DNA of 64,000 bases. Source: Pseudomonas sp. UFMG81 (lineage in GTDB: Bacteria > Pseudomonadota > Gammaproteobacteria > Pseudomonadales > Pseudomonadaceae). Location of the stretch: assembly GCF_015354575.1 (NCBI RefSeq), contig NZ_JACAFQ010000004.1:88082-152081 (forward strand), given 5' to 3'. The stretch's first letter is position 1; every line of letters begins with the position of its first letter. A model generated the notes under the pieces. That model made no database searches. It was not told where the DNA came from and saw nothing but the letters and a program-made list of their open reading frames with translations. The position numbers and the translations under genes are program-made. Positions 23,312 through 30,787 of this stretch are shown one piece after another.

Positions 23312-24012
23312 GAGCGGCCTCCGGAGCATTTCTGGCAGATGAACCCGGCGGCCATGCCCAGCAGGCCGGCGGCCACCAGGGCGGTTTCCCAGTGCCAATA
23401 GCTGAACAGCACCGAGCAGAACAGCGACACTGCCACGCACACCACGGTGGGCAGGTTGCGCAGCAGCGGCGCGATCAGCGCAACGAAGGTGGCGACGATG
23501 GAAAAGTCCAAGCCCAGCTGGTCCAGGTGCGGGATGTTCTGGCCGAGGATGATGCCGGCCAGGGTGAACAGGTTCCACGCCACATAGAAGGTCAGGCCCA
23601 CGCCCAGGGCGTACCAGCGGTTGAACTGCTGCTGGTCGTGGTGGCTGGTGAGGGCGAAGAATTCGTCGGTGAGCAGAAAGCCCAGCCCCAACCGCCAGCG
23701 GGTCGGCAAGCCGGACAGCACCGGGCGCATCGACAGCCCATAGAGCAGGTGCTGGGAGGTCAGCAGCAGGGTGGTGAGCAGGATCGAGAACAGGTTGGCA
23801 CCGCCCTTGAGCATGCCGATGGCCACCAGTTGCGCGGCACCGGCGAAGACGATCGCCGACAGCCCCTGGCCTTGCCAGGCGCTGAGGTTGGCTTCGATGG
23901 CCATGGAGCCGGCGAGCAGGCCCCAAGGGGCGACCGCCAGCGACAGCGGCAGGATGGCGATGGCGCCACGGAGGAACGCCTGGCGGGCGAGAAGAGTACT
24001 GGGCATGGGCAT
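23308..24012 (-). CDS. azlC: AzlC family amino acid exporter
   Basis: A 234-residue inner-membrane exporter of the branched-chain amino acid (AzlC/BrnF) family. Family marks: AFLRGAIAILPLSLAVAPWG, AGAAQLVAIGML, and the HxxYG element SQHLLYGLSMRP, with FLLTDEFFAL in the centre. I give the ATG at 24012 (MPMPSTLLARQAF); ATGs at 24033 and 24006 are equally possible because no clear ribosome site precedes any. Substrate cannot be told from sequence; leucine, isoleucine, valine or azaleucine are typical. Confidence 0.9.
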   Translation of the reverse strand: MPMPSTLLARQAFLRGAIAILPLSLAVAPWGLLAGSMAIEANLSAWQGQGLSAIVFAGAAQLVAIGMLKGGANLFSILLTTLLLTSQHLLYGLSMRPVLSGLPTRWRLGLGFLLTDEFFALTSHHDQQQFNRWYALGVGLTFYVAWNLFTLAGIILGQNIPHLDQLGLDFSIVATFVALIAPLLRNLPTVVCVAVSLFCSVLFSYWHWETALVAAGLLGMAAGFICQKCSGGRS

Positions 24013-24080
24013 GACAACGAATCGACAGGGCAAACCAGCATGCCAGAGGTGCCTGCGGCTGGCTTGAACGATCTTGCTGC

Positions 24081-24809
24081 TCAGCGATTGCTCAGGTGCT
24101 GTTGCGCCGTGACGCAGCCATTGATCTCCACTGCCTTGTGCAGTAGCGCCTGGCGCTGTTGCGGGTCGAGGTCGCCAAGCAGGCGGTAGACCTCGGCCTG
24201 GTAGTCACGCTGGCGGCCCCATTGCATTTCCAGGCCTTGCGGGCGGCTGCGGCTGCACGCAAGGCGAGTGGCCGGCTGCGGGTAGTACGCCGCGTACAAG
24301 GTGGCCATGCTCGGGACCGCCTCGAGTGCCTGGCGATAAGCGGGGCTGGCATTGTAAGGCGGGCACCAGCGGGCGATGGCTAGGGCCGGAGGGGCGAAGC
24401 CTTGTTGCAGGCTGGCCTCCAGCAACGGGCAGGCAGCGTCGGGAATCTGCGCAGCTGGCAGGTAAGTCGTGTAGTACAGCGCCAGGCGGTACTGTGCGAC
24501 GGGGTGGTTCAATGCTACGGACTTTTCCAGCAGCGCCACCGCCGTGGGCAGCGTGCGCGCCATGGCCTGGCCCTGACGGCTGAGCTCGGGGTCGTTGCTG
24601 GCCGTGCGCAATGGGCTGGGGCTGTCATCCGTGCGGTCGGCTTGCTCCAGTAGCGGTAGCGCCTGGCGGTAGAGCAGGTCGGCGTGGGGATCGATGCGTA
24701 CGTCCAAGGCCTGGGCGCCGAGTGTCGTCAGCAATGGCAGCAGGCAGGCGGCACGGAGCACGCGAATGCCGCGTAACGCCGGACGAGAGGGTGTGGCTAC
24801 GATGGTCAT
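24081..24809 (-). CDS. Secreted or periplasmic protein with Sel1-like features, unknown function
   Basis: A 242-residue protein with a probable signal sequence (RVLRAACLLPLLTTLGAQALD, split at about residue 35). The mature part is helical and contains a pattern reminiscent of Sel1/TPR repeats: ALLEKSVALNHPVAQYRLALYY, followed by LLEASLQQGFAPPALAIARW. Several Cys residues suggest disulfides. It lies alone, downstream of the SGNH gene on the same strand but separated by about 90 bases. Function unknown. Confidence 0.7.
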   Translation of the reverse strand: MTIVATPSRPALRGIRVLRAACLLPLLTTLGAQALDVRIDPHADLLYRQALPLLEQADRTDDSPSPLRTASNDPELSRQGQAMARTLPTAVALLEKSVALNHPVAQYRLALYYTTYLPAAQIPDAACPLLEASLQQGFAPPALAIARWCPPYNASPAYRQALEAVPSMATLYAAYYPQPATRLACSRSRPQGLEMQWGRQRDYQAEVYRLLGDLDPQQRQALLHKAVEINGCVTAQQHLSNR

Positions 24810-24900
24810 GACGGGAACGCGTGTGCCTCGGGGGATCGGGAGCGACGACAGCGTATTCTAGCCAGCCACGGCCATTGGCCGAAAGTCCGGGATTCCCCTA

Positions 24901-25989
24901 TCAGACGAGCTTGACCGAGGGCGTGCGGCAGTGCTCGTACTTTTCCTGGGCCAGGCCAAGCTTGGCGGTGATCACCTTGGCCAGTGCCTTGTTGCCCTGG
25001 TCGTTGAAGTGCAGGCGGTCGACGAACAGTGTGTCGGCGAAGGCCGGCGAGCTGCCCAGCATACAGTTCATGTCATAGCAGGGGACGGGGCCGGCCTGGT
25101 TCCTGATGCGCCGGAAAAACGCCTGGTGCAACGGCGCTTCATAGGTGTCGCCGAGCAAACGATCGAAATTCGAAGGGTGGCGTTCGAGTGTATCGAGCAT
25201 CGCCTGTTCACCTGCGGGCAGCGTATCGCGGCACCAGGGCAGCAGCGGCTGGAGGATGAAGGTGAGGGCGGCATGGCCGTCGGCCAACAGCCGATCCCAC
25301 TGGCACAGGGTGCGGCCGATGCTGTCGGCCGCACGGATCAGGCGTTTTTCGGGTGATGGCAAGGCCTCGAGTGCCGGCCACTGCTCGCCCTGACGCGGCG
25401 CGAGGGCCTGGCGCAGACGCTGCCAGAGCGACGCTTGACGCTCTGGAAGGCACGCCTGCACGCCCTCGTTGAAGCGGTTGAGAAAGTCCTGGTAGGCCTG
25501 GGCCCGAGGCGGGTCTTCGGCGCCAGCCAGGATTTCCACCAACGCTTCCTGGGCGAGGGTGTTCAACCCGCTGAGCAGCACCACATGGCCAATCTGGCCC
25601 AGGCGGTGCTGGTGGGTGAGGAACATCAACAGTTCCTGCGTGGCATTGAGCCCGCAACCGGCCAGGCTCAACCAGGTTTCGCCGGTCAGTTGCGACAGGT
25701 AGGAGGCCACGGTGTGGGCGTCGCCACTGGCGCCGATACCCAGGGCGGTAGAGCCGCCCACCAGCAGGTTGACCCGCGCCGCACCGCCACGCTCGGCCAG
25801 CGAGAAGCGCTTGCCGGCACCATGGCTGTAGCGCATGCCCAGGGCGTCGGTATTGATGGTGGCGGAGCGATAGCCGCGTTCGTGCACGTACAGGGTCTGC
25901 GGTGCGCGGCGGCTGCCCAGGCGCAGGAAACGCTGGTAGTCGTCTGGCAGCGGTTGTGCCAGGGCCGAAGCGGTATCGATCACGGTCAT
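24901..25989 (-). CDS. SGNH-like hydrolase in the N-oxygenase operon
   Basis: A 362-residue soluble protein, MTVIDTASALAQPLPDDYQR. The block VNLLVGGSTALGIGASGD resembles the nucleophile block of SGNH/GDSL hydrolases with Ser in GGST, GLNTLAQEAL resembles the Asn block, and FVDRLHFNDQGNKALA has the Asp-x-x-His of the catalytic block. It is therefore probably an esterase or acyl-transfer enzyme of that fold; the substrate is unknown. It is the last gene of a three-gene unit, 30 bases after the LysE exporter, and may modify the product made by the haem N-oxygenase. No signal peptide. Confidence 0.7.
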   Translation of the reverse strand: MTVIDTASALAQPLPDDYQRFLRLGSRRAPQTLYVHERGYRSATINTDALGMRYSHGAGKRFSLAERGGAARVNLLVGGSTALGIGASGDAHTVASYLSQLTGETWLSLAGCGLNATQELLMFLTHQHRLGQIGHVVLLSGLNTLAQEALVEILAGAEDPPRAQAYQDFLNRFNEGVQACLPERQASLWQRLRQALAPRQGEQWPALEALPSPEKRLIRAADSIGRTLCQWDRLLADGHAALTFILQPLLPWCRDTLPAGEQAMLDTLERHPSNFDRLLGDTYEAPLHQAFFRRIRNQAGPVPCYDMNCMLGSSPAFADTLFVDRLHFNDQGNKALAKVITAKLGLAQEKYEHCRTPSVKLV

Positions 25990-26019
25990 GGACGCTCCTT
26001 GGCGGTGTGCCGCGTGGCC

Positions 26020-26649
26020 TCAGGCGGCCAGCGCCTTGAGGTTGTAGGCCAGGCCGACCACCGCGATCAGCAGCAGGGCGACCCCGGATGCCAGGCTGAT
26101 CAGGCGACTGCTGCGCTGCGAAGCGATCCTGCCGATGGCGAAGATGTACAGGCTCAGCACGGCGAAATCGATGACGATCCACAGCAGTGACAGCACCACC
26201 ATGCTCTTGCCGAACGACTCGGTGACCTGGATGAACTGGGGGAAGAACGAGATGAAGAAGATGATGTCCTTGGGGTTGGAGATCCCCACCATGAAGCCCT
26301 GCAACAGACCGCCGCGGGTGGCTGGCGGGGCAGGCGTGGTTTCAGGGGCTTCGGCGGGTGCCTGGAGTGCCTCGCGCAGCGTGCCAAGGGCAACGTAGCC
26401 GATGAACAGGCAGCCCAGCAGGCTCATGCCGTTGAGCCAGGTCTTGTCGATGGCCGCGCTGGTCATGATCACCCAGGCGGCGGCGCCGATCAGCACCAGC
26501 GACGCCCAGTTGGTGCCGATGGCGGTGAACAGGGCCTTGCGTGAACCTGCGGCGGCGGCGGTGTTGACGATCAGCGCCACGACGGGGCCGGGGGTGGCGA
26601 TCAGCAGCAGGACGGTCAGGGCGTAGGTGGCGGTCAGGGCGGTGTTCAC
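26020..26649 (-). CDS. LysE family exporter (GTG start)
   Basis: A 209-residue membrane exporter of the LysE/RhtB family for amino acids or related small polar compounds. It begins VNTALTATYALTVLLLIATPGP; the ATPGP motif and GFMVGISNPKDIIFFISFFPQFI are diagnostic. There is no ATG near the start: the GTG at 26649 lies two bases after the stop of the upstream haem oxygenase gene, so it is translated by coupling. Six predicted membrane segments. Its place between a biosynthetic oxygenase and an SGNH protein suggests that it exports the hydroxylated product. Confidence 0.9.
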   Translation of the reverse strand: MNTALTATYALTVLLLIATPGPVVALIVNTAAAAGSRKALFTAIGTNWASLVLIGAAAWVIMTSAAIDKTWLNGMSLLGCLFIGYVALGTLREALQAPAEAPETTPAPPATRGGLLQGFMVGISNPKDIIFFISFFPQFIQVTESFGKSMVVLSLLWIVIDFAVLSLYIFAIGRIASQRSSRLISLASGVALLLIAVVGLAYNLKALAA

Positions 26650-26651
26650 GT

Positions 26652-27428
26652 TCAGTTCTCGATCAGTGGGGCGGTGGTCGTGTGGGTATGGAACGGGCAG
26701 CGCGCCGGGCCGGGTGAACCGGGCTCCTGGAGCTGGTACTGCTTCCATTCGTAGTTGTCGTGCTGGCCGAAAAAACCCAGCGCGTTCGGCATCACGCCGT
26801 CGTTGTAGTGATGCACCCGTTCGCGGATGCGCGCGCGGATGCGCTGGCCGCTTTCGGTGCTGGCACTGGCCACCTCGTCGAAGCTTTCCCGCGGGTTGAT
26901 CACCCAGGTGATGTGCTTGCCCAGGTTGCGGCTCTTCATCAACCGATGCGCCGGGAAGCTCATGTTGATGAACAGCGGCATGCCGGCGAAGCAGAACGAC
27001 CACTGGTTGTCGTGGGGGTCCAGTGGTACGTCGGCCGGCCAAGGGCTCGGGTCACGGGCATGTACCTGGCGCAGCACATCCCAGGCCTGGGCCTGCTGCT
27101 GCTGCAGCGAAGTGTCGGCGGCGGTTTGCAGGAACACCAGCAACGGGTTGCCGATACGTTGCTTGAGTGGGATTGCCGACAGCGTAGCGATGTATTCGGC
27201 CAGGCCAAGGGCGATATCGTCGGCCAACTGCTCGGCGCGGGCGAACACGATGTGACAGCTGCGCGCAGTCACCGCCTTGCGCCCGAACAGGCAGGGGAAG
27301 TCGGGGTTGGCGAGGGTCTCCTTGAACTGCTCCAGGGTTTTGTGCGTCCAGTGCTGCTTGTTCTGGACATGTTCATCGGACAGCTCCAGCGCATCCAGGC
27401 GATAGCAGTTTCCATAACCCGTAAACAT
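26652..27428 (-). CDS. YqcI/YcgG family haem-dependent N-oxygenase-like protein
   Basis: A 258-residue soluble protein of the YqcI/YcgG family. Characterised members such as DcsA (D-cycloserine pathway) and GntA (guanitoxin pathway) are haem enzymes that hydroxylate guanidino or amino nitrogens. The family core FPCLFGRKAVTARSCHIVFA and the C-terminal part (NPRESFDEVASASTESGQRI, then FFGQHDNYEWKQYQL) match. Which His is the haem ligand I could not establish. It is the first gene of a unit with a LysE exporter and an SGNH-like hydrolase and is divergent from a LysR regulator, all consistent with a small-molecule pathway. Substrate unknown; arginine-like or other amino acids are candidates. Confidence 0.85.
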   Translation of the reverse strand: MFTGYGNCYRLDALELSDEHVQNKQHWTHKTLEQFKETLANPDFPCLFGRKAVTARSCHIVFARAEQLADDIALGLAEYIATLSAIPLKQRIGNPLLVFLQTAADTSLQQQQAQAWDVLRQVHARDPSPWPADVPLDPHDNQWSFCFAGMPLFINMSFPAHRLMKSRNLGKHITWVINPRESFDEVASASTESGQRIRARIRERVHHYNDGVMPNALGFFGQHDNYEWKQYQLQEPGSPGPARCPFHTHTTTAPLIEN

Positions 27429-27599
27429 GATTTCCCCAAGGGTTTTGTGAACCCGGTATCAAAGTGCTGTTGCCGTCATATCCATGCGGTTCGGACTCTT
27501 TGATGATTGTTTTGCTGCATTTTCCGAGAAGGGTTACAGGTTGTAAAACGCTTGGAACTATGACCAACTATTAGTCTCGCTCATGCTTTGGACAGCCCC

Positions 27600-28520
27600 A
27601 TGTCGGAACGGATTCAAGCTTTGCATGCTCTGCGCGCCTTCGAAGTCGCCTCGCGCTATGGCTCTTTCACCCGCGCCGCGCAGGAACTGGCCTTGACCCA
27701 GGGCGCGGTCAGCCACCACATCAAGACCCTCGAGGCCCTGTTCGGCTGCGACCTGTTCGAGCGGCGCGGCCCCAGGCTGCGCCTGACCGAGCATGGTCGG
27801 TTGCTGGCCCAGGAGCTCAAGGTGGGTTTCAAGATCATCGAGAACGCTTGCGCGCTGTTGCGCCAGGACCGCTATGGGCTGCGCCTCAAAGCACCGTCGA
27901 CCTTGAGCGTGCGTTGGCTGTTGCGGGCCCTGGACGGGTTCAAGAAAGTCGACAACAGCTGCCCGGTGCAGTTGTCCAGCGTGTGGATGGACATCGACGC
28001 CGTGGACTTCTACTCGGAGCCCTACGACTGTGCCATCCTGCTGGGCAACGGGCGCTTCCCTGCCGAAGTGGAAAGCCTCAAGCTCTTCGACGAATGGTTG
28101 ATACCGGTCTGTCACCCCGACTACCTGCCAGGACCCAGCCCCGAGCTTGCGGCGCTGGAGCGCTGTGAACTGCTGCACCCCTCGCCGGACCGGCGCGACT
28201 GGCGGCGCTGGCTGGCGCGCCTGGACGCACGGGAGATCGGCATCGACCGCGGCCAGGTGTTCGACACCCTCGACCAAGGCATCTCGGCGGCCCAGCAAGG
28301 CCTGGGCATCTCGGTGGTGGACCTGATGCTGGCCAGCACCGACCTGGCCGCGGGTCACCTGGTCACGCCGTTCCCGCAGGCCGTGGCCAGCGGCGACGGT
28401 TACTACATGACCTGGCTCAAGGCCAGCCCCAAGGCGGCGCAGATGCACAAGCTGCGCGACTTCCTGCTGGCCCGCGTGCCACCGCTGACGCACCCGGGCG
28501 TCAGCTACCTGTACGGCTGA
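27600..28520 (+). CDS. LysR family regulator (GcvA-like), divergent from the N-oxygenase
   Basis: A 306-residue regulator, MSERIQALHALRAFEVASRY, with an N-terminal winged helix (SFTRAAQELALTQGAVSHHIKTL) and the C-terminal effector domain typical of the GcvA branch (LSVRWLLRALDGFKKV). It is transcribed away from the N-oxygenase gene across 171 bases that contain a long gapped repeat (ATCAAAG ... CTTTGAT) and CTATTAG, possible LysR sites. I expect it to control the divergent operon. The stop overlaps the converging LysR gene by 20 bases. Confidence 0.88.
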   Translation: MSERIQALHALRAFEVASRYGSFTRAAQELALTQGAVSHHIKTLEALFGCDLFERRGPRLRLTEHGRLLAQELKVGFKIIENACALLRQDRYGLRLKAPSTLSVRWLLRALDGFKKVDNSCPVQLSSVWMDIDAVDFYSEPYDCAILLGNGRFPAEVESLKLFDEWLIPVCHPDYLPGPSPELAALERCELLHPSPDRRDWRRWLARLDAREIGIDRGQVFDTLDQGISAAQQGLGISVVDLMLASTDLAAGHLVTPFPQAVASGDGYYMTWLKASPKAAQMHKLRDFLLARVPPLTHPGVSYLYG

Positions 28521-29412
28521 AGGGATCGCCCGGGAACACCCGCTCCAGCATGAAATCGATGAACACCCGCAGCTTCGGTGGCACCTGTCGCCCCGACGGC
28601 CACAACAGGTAGAAGCTGCCGCGGCGCTCCATGAAGCCTTCCAGCACGCTCACCAGGTTGCCGCTGGCCAGCTCCTTGCGCACGCTGAAGTCCGGCAGGC
28701 AGGTGATGCCACGGTGGTTGAGGGCGAAGCAGACGCGCGTCTCGACGTGGTTGCAGACCATCGAGATGGGGATGTCGTAGGCCTGTTCCAGGTGCTCCCG
28801 GCGCAGCGGCCAGGTTTCCAGCTTGCCGCTGCTGGGGAAGCGGTAGTGCAGGCAGCTGTGCCCGGCCAGATCGCGTGGGTGCTGGGGCGTGCCACGCTCG
28901 AGCAGGTAGGTGGGGGAAGCCACCAGGCGGTGCTGGAAATGGCCGAGGAACTTGGCGTTCAGCCTCGAGTCCTGCGGCTGGCCGCCGCGCATCACCACAT
29001 CGAAGCCCTCGGCGACGATATCCACCATGCGATCGCTGAAGTCCAGGTCCAGCTCGACCTCGGGGTAGCGCGCCATGAACTCCGCCAGCGCCGGCATCAC
29101 CAGCCCGGTCACCTGCGGCAGGCTTACCCGCAGGCGCCCACGCGGGGTTACGCTGGCTTGGGACAGGGCCTGCTCGGTGGCTTCGATCTCGGCGAGGATG
29201 CGCCGGCTGCGCTCAAGAAACAGCGCGCCTTCGGCAGTCAGGGTGATGCTGCGGGTGCTGCGGTGGAACAGCCGCACACCCAGGCGGCTCTCCAGCCGCG
29301 CCACACGCTTGCCCACCGCCGAGGCGCTGATCCCCAGCGACTGCCCGGCAGCGACGAAACTGCGGGTTTCGGCAACCCGGTTGAAAACCACGAAACCGCT
29401 GAGGCTGTCCAT
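28501..29412 (-). CDS. LysR family regulator, divergent from an MFS exporter
   Basis: A 303-residue protein, MDSLSGFVVFNRVAETRSFV, with the DNA-binding helix-turn-helix (AAGQSLGISASAVGKRVARL) and an effector domain of the AaeR/DsdC-like class (LVMPALAEFMARYPEVELDL). Divergent from the MFS gene at 29528, whose expression it probably controls through the GGACA...TGTCC palindrome at 29429-29442. Its 3' end overlaps the other LysR gene. Confidence 0.9.
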   Translation of the reverse strand: MDSLSGFVVFNRVAETRSFVAAGQSLGISASAVGKRVARLESRLGVRLFHRSTRSITLTAEGALFLERSRRILAEIEATEQALSQASVTPRGRLRVSLPQVTGLVMPALAEFMARYPEVELDLDFSDRMVDIVAEGFDVVMRGGQPQDSRLNAKFLGHFQHRLVASPTYLLERGTPQHPRDLAGHSCLHYRFPSSGKLETWPLRREHLEQAYDIPISMVCNHVETRVCFALNHRGITCLPDFSVRKELASGNLVSVLEGFMERRGSFYLLWPSGRQVPPKLRVFIDFMLERVFPGDPFSRTGS

Positions 29413-29428
29413 GTTGTATTCCGATTAC

Positions 29429-29442
29429 GGACATTATTGTCC
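29429..29442. promoter_or_regulatory. Inverted repeat between LysR and MFS genes
   Basis: GGACATTATTGTCC, with 5-base arms GGACA/TGTCC and an AT centre, in the 115-base divergent promoter region. A plausible operator for the LysR protein. Confidence 0.45.
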
Positions 29443-29527
29443 TGGTTGAGCGGAATTCTACCCGTCTTTTTCCGCAATGGCGTGGCGTCGCAAGATGCCT
29501 GCCTCGACCCTTGACCAGGTATTACCG

Positions 29528-30724
29528 ATGACCTCCCTACTGACCGCCCCCCAAGCCTCGGCCAGCACCGCACGCCTCCCCCTGAGCGGGTTGCTGGCGC
29601 TGGCCCTGACCGGTTTCATCGCCATCCTCAGCGAAACCCTGCCCGCCGGCCTGCTCGACCAGATCGCCGATGGCATGCAGATCAGTCAGGCCATGGCCGG
29701 GCAATGGGTAACGGCCTACGCCGTGGGTTCGCTGCTCACCGCGATTCCGCTGGTAACCCTCACCCAGGGCTGGTACCGCCGACGCGCGTTGCTGATGGCC
29801 ATTGCTGGCTTCGTGCTGTTCAACGGCCTGACCGCACTGTCCACGGACAACCACCTGACCCTGCTGCTGCGCTTTTTCACCGGTGCCGCCGCCGGGCTGG
29901 CCTGGGGCCTGATTGCCGGGCATGCGCGGCGCATGGTGGCGCCGGCACAGCAGGGCAAGGCCATGGCGGTGGCGATGCTCGGCCAACCCATCGCACTGTC
30001 GCTGGGGCTGCCCATCGCCACCTGGCTGGGTACCTGGTTGGGCTGGCGTGCCACGTTCGCGGTAGTGACCCTGGCCGCGCTGCTGTTGGCAGGCTGGGTG
30101 GTGCGGGCGGTGCCGGACTTTCCCGGCCAGCCTGCGGGCAAGCGCCCGGCGGCGATGGGGGTGCTGCGCACGCCGGGGGTGGCCCGGGTATTGCTGGTGA
30201 TCCTGGCGTGGATCCTTGGCCACAACATTCTGTACACCTACATCGTGCCACTGCTGGCGGCGGCGGGCATGGCCACGCAGGTCGGCCAGGTGCTGATGAC
30301 CTTCGGCCTGGCATCGCTGGCCGGTATCGCCCTGGTCGGGCTGTGGGTCGACCGCCACTTGCGCGGCCTGGTGTTGCTGTGCCTGGCCGGTTTCGCCCTG
30401 GCCACCCTGGCGCTGGGTCAGGTACAGGGCTCGGTGTGGTTGATGCACGCCAGCGTGGCATTGTGGGGGCTGACCTACGGTGGCGCGCCGACCTTGCTGC
30501 AGACCGCCTGCGCCGATGCGGCGGGCGAGGGCGGCGACGTGGCGCAATCGATGCTGGTGACGGTGTGGAACAGCGCCATCGCCCTGGGCGGGATCATTGG
30601 CGGGCTGCTGTTGACCGGCCCCGGGGTCACGGTATTCGGTGCCGTGGTACTGGGGTTGGTCGCGTTGGCCTGGCTGGCCGTGCTGAGCGGGCAGCGCGCC
30701 GGTTTCGCGGCAGGGGTGCGCTGA
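29528..30724 (+). CDS. MFS exporter (DHA1, drug/sugar efflux type)
   Basis: A 398-residue transporter with about twelve hydrophobic segments, MTSLLTAPQASASTARLPLS. The MFS pattern between helices 2 and 3 is at GWYRRRALLM and the helix-5 antiporter motif is in LGQPIALSLGLPIATWLGTWLG split across the line. It resembles AraJ/YdeA-type efflux pumps. I use the ATG at 29528; the in-frame ATG at 29477 is possible. Probably controlled by the divergent LysR. Substrate unknown. Confidence 0.88.
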   Translation: MTSLLTAPQASASTARLPLSGLLALALTGFIAILSETLPAGLLDQIADGMQISQAMAGQWVTAYAVGSLLTAIPLVTLTQGWYRRRALLMAIAGFVLFNGLTALSTDNHLTLLLRFFTGAAAGLAWGLIAGHARRMVAPAQQGKAMAVAMLGQPIALSLGLPIATWLGTWLGWRATFAVVTLAALLLAGWVVRAVPDFPGQPAGKRPAAMGVLRTPGVARVLLVILAWILGHNILYTYIVPLLAAAGMATQVGQVLMTFGLASLAGIALVGLWVDRHLRGLVLLCLAGFALATLALGQVQGSVWLMHASVALWGLTYGGAPTLLQTACADAAGEGGDVAQSMLVTVWNSAIALGGIIGGLLLTGPGVTVFGAVVLGLVALAWLAVLSGQRAGFAAGVR

Positions 30725-30787
30725 GCATGCCCCGCACCGTGTAGAATCGCTGTCCAGCTCTTGAAACCATGACTCGAGGTTCCCGCG

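Noticed and set aside
30725..30787. A LexA (SOS) box before polB
   Set aside because: CTGT occurs but the matching ACAG at eight bases does not.
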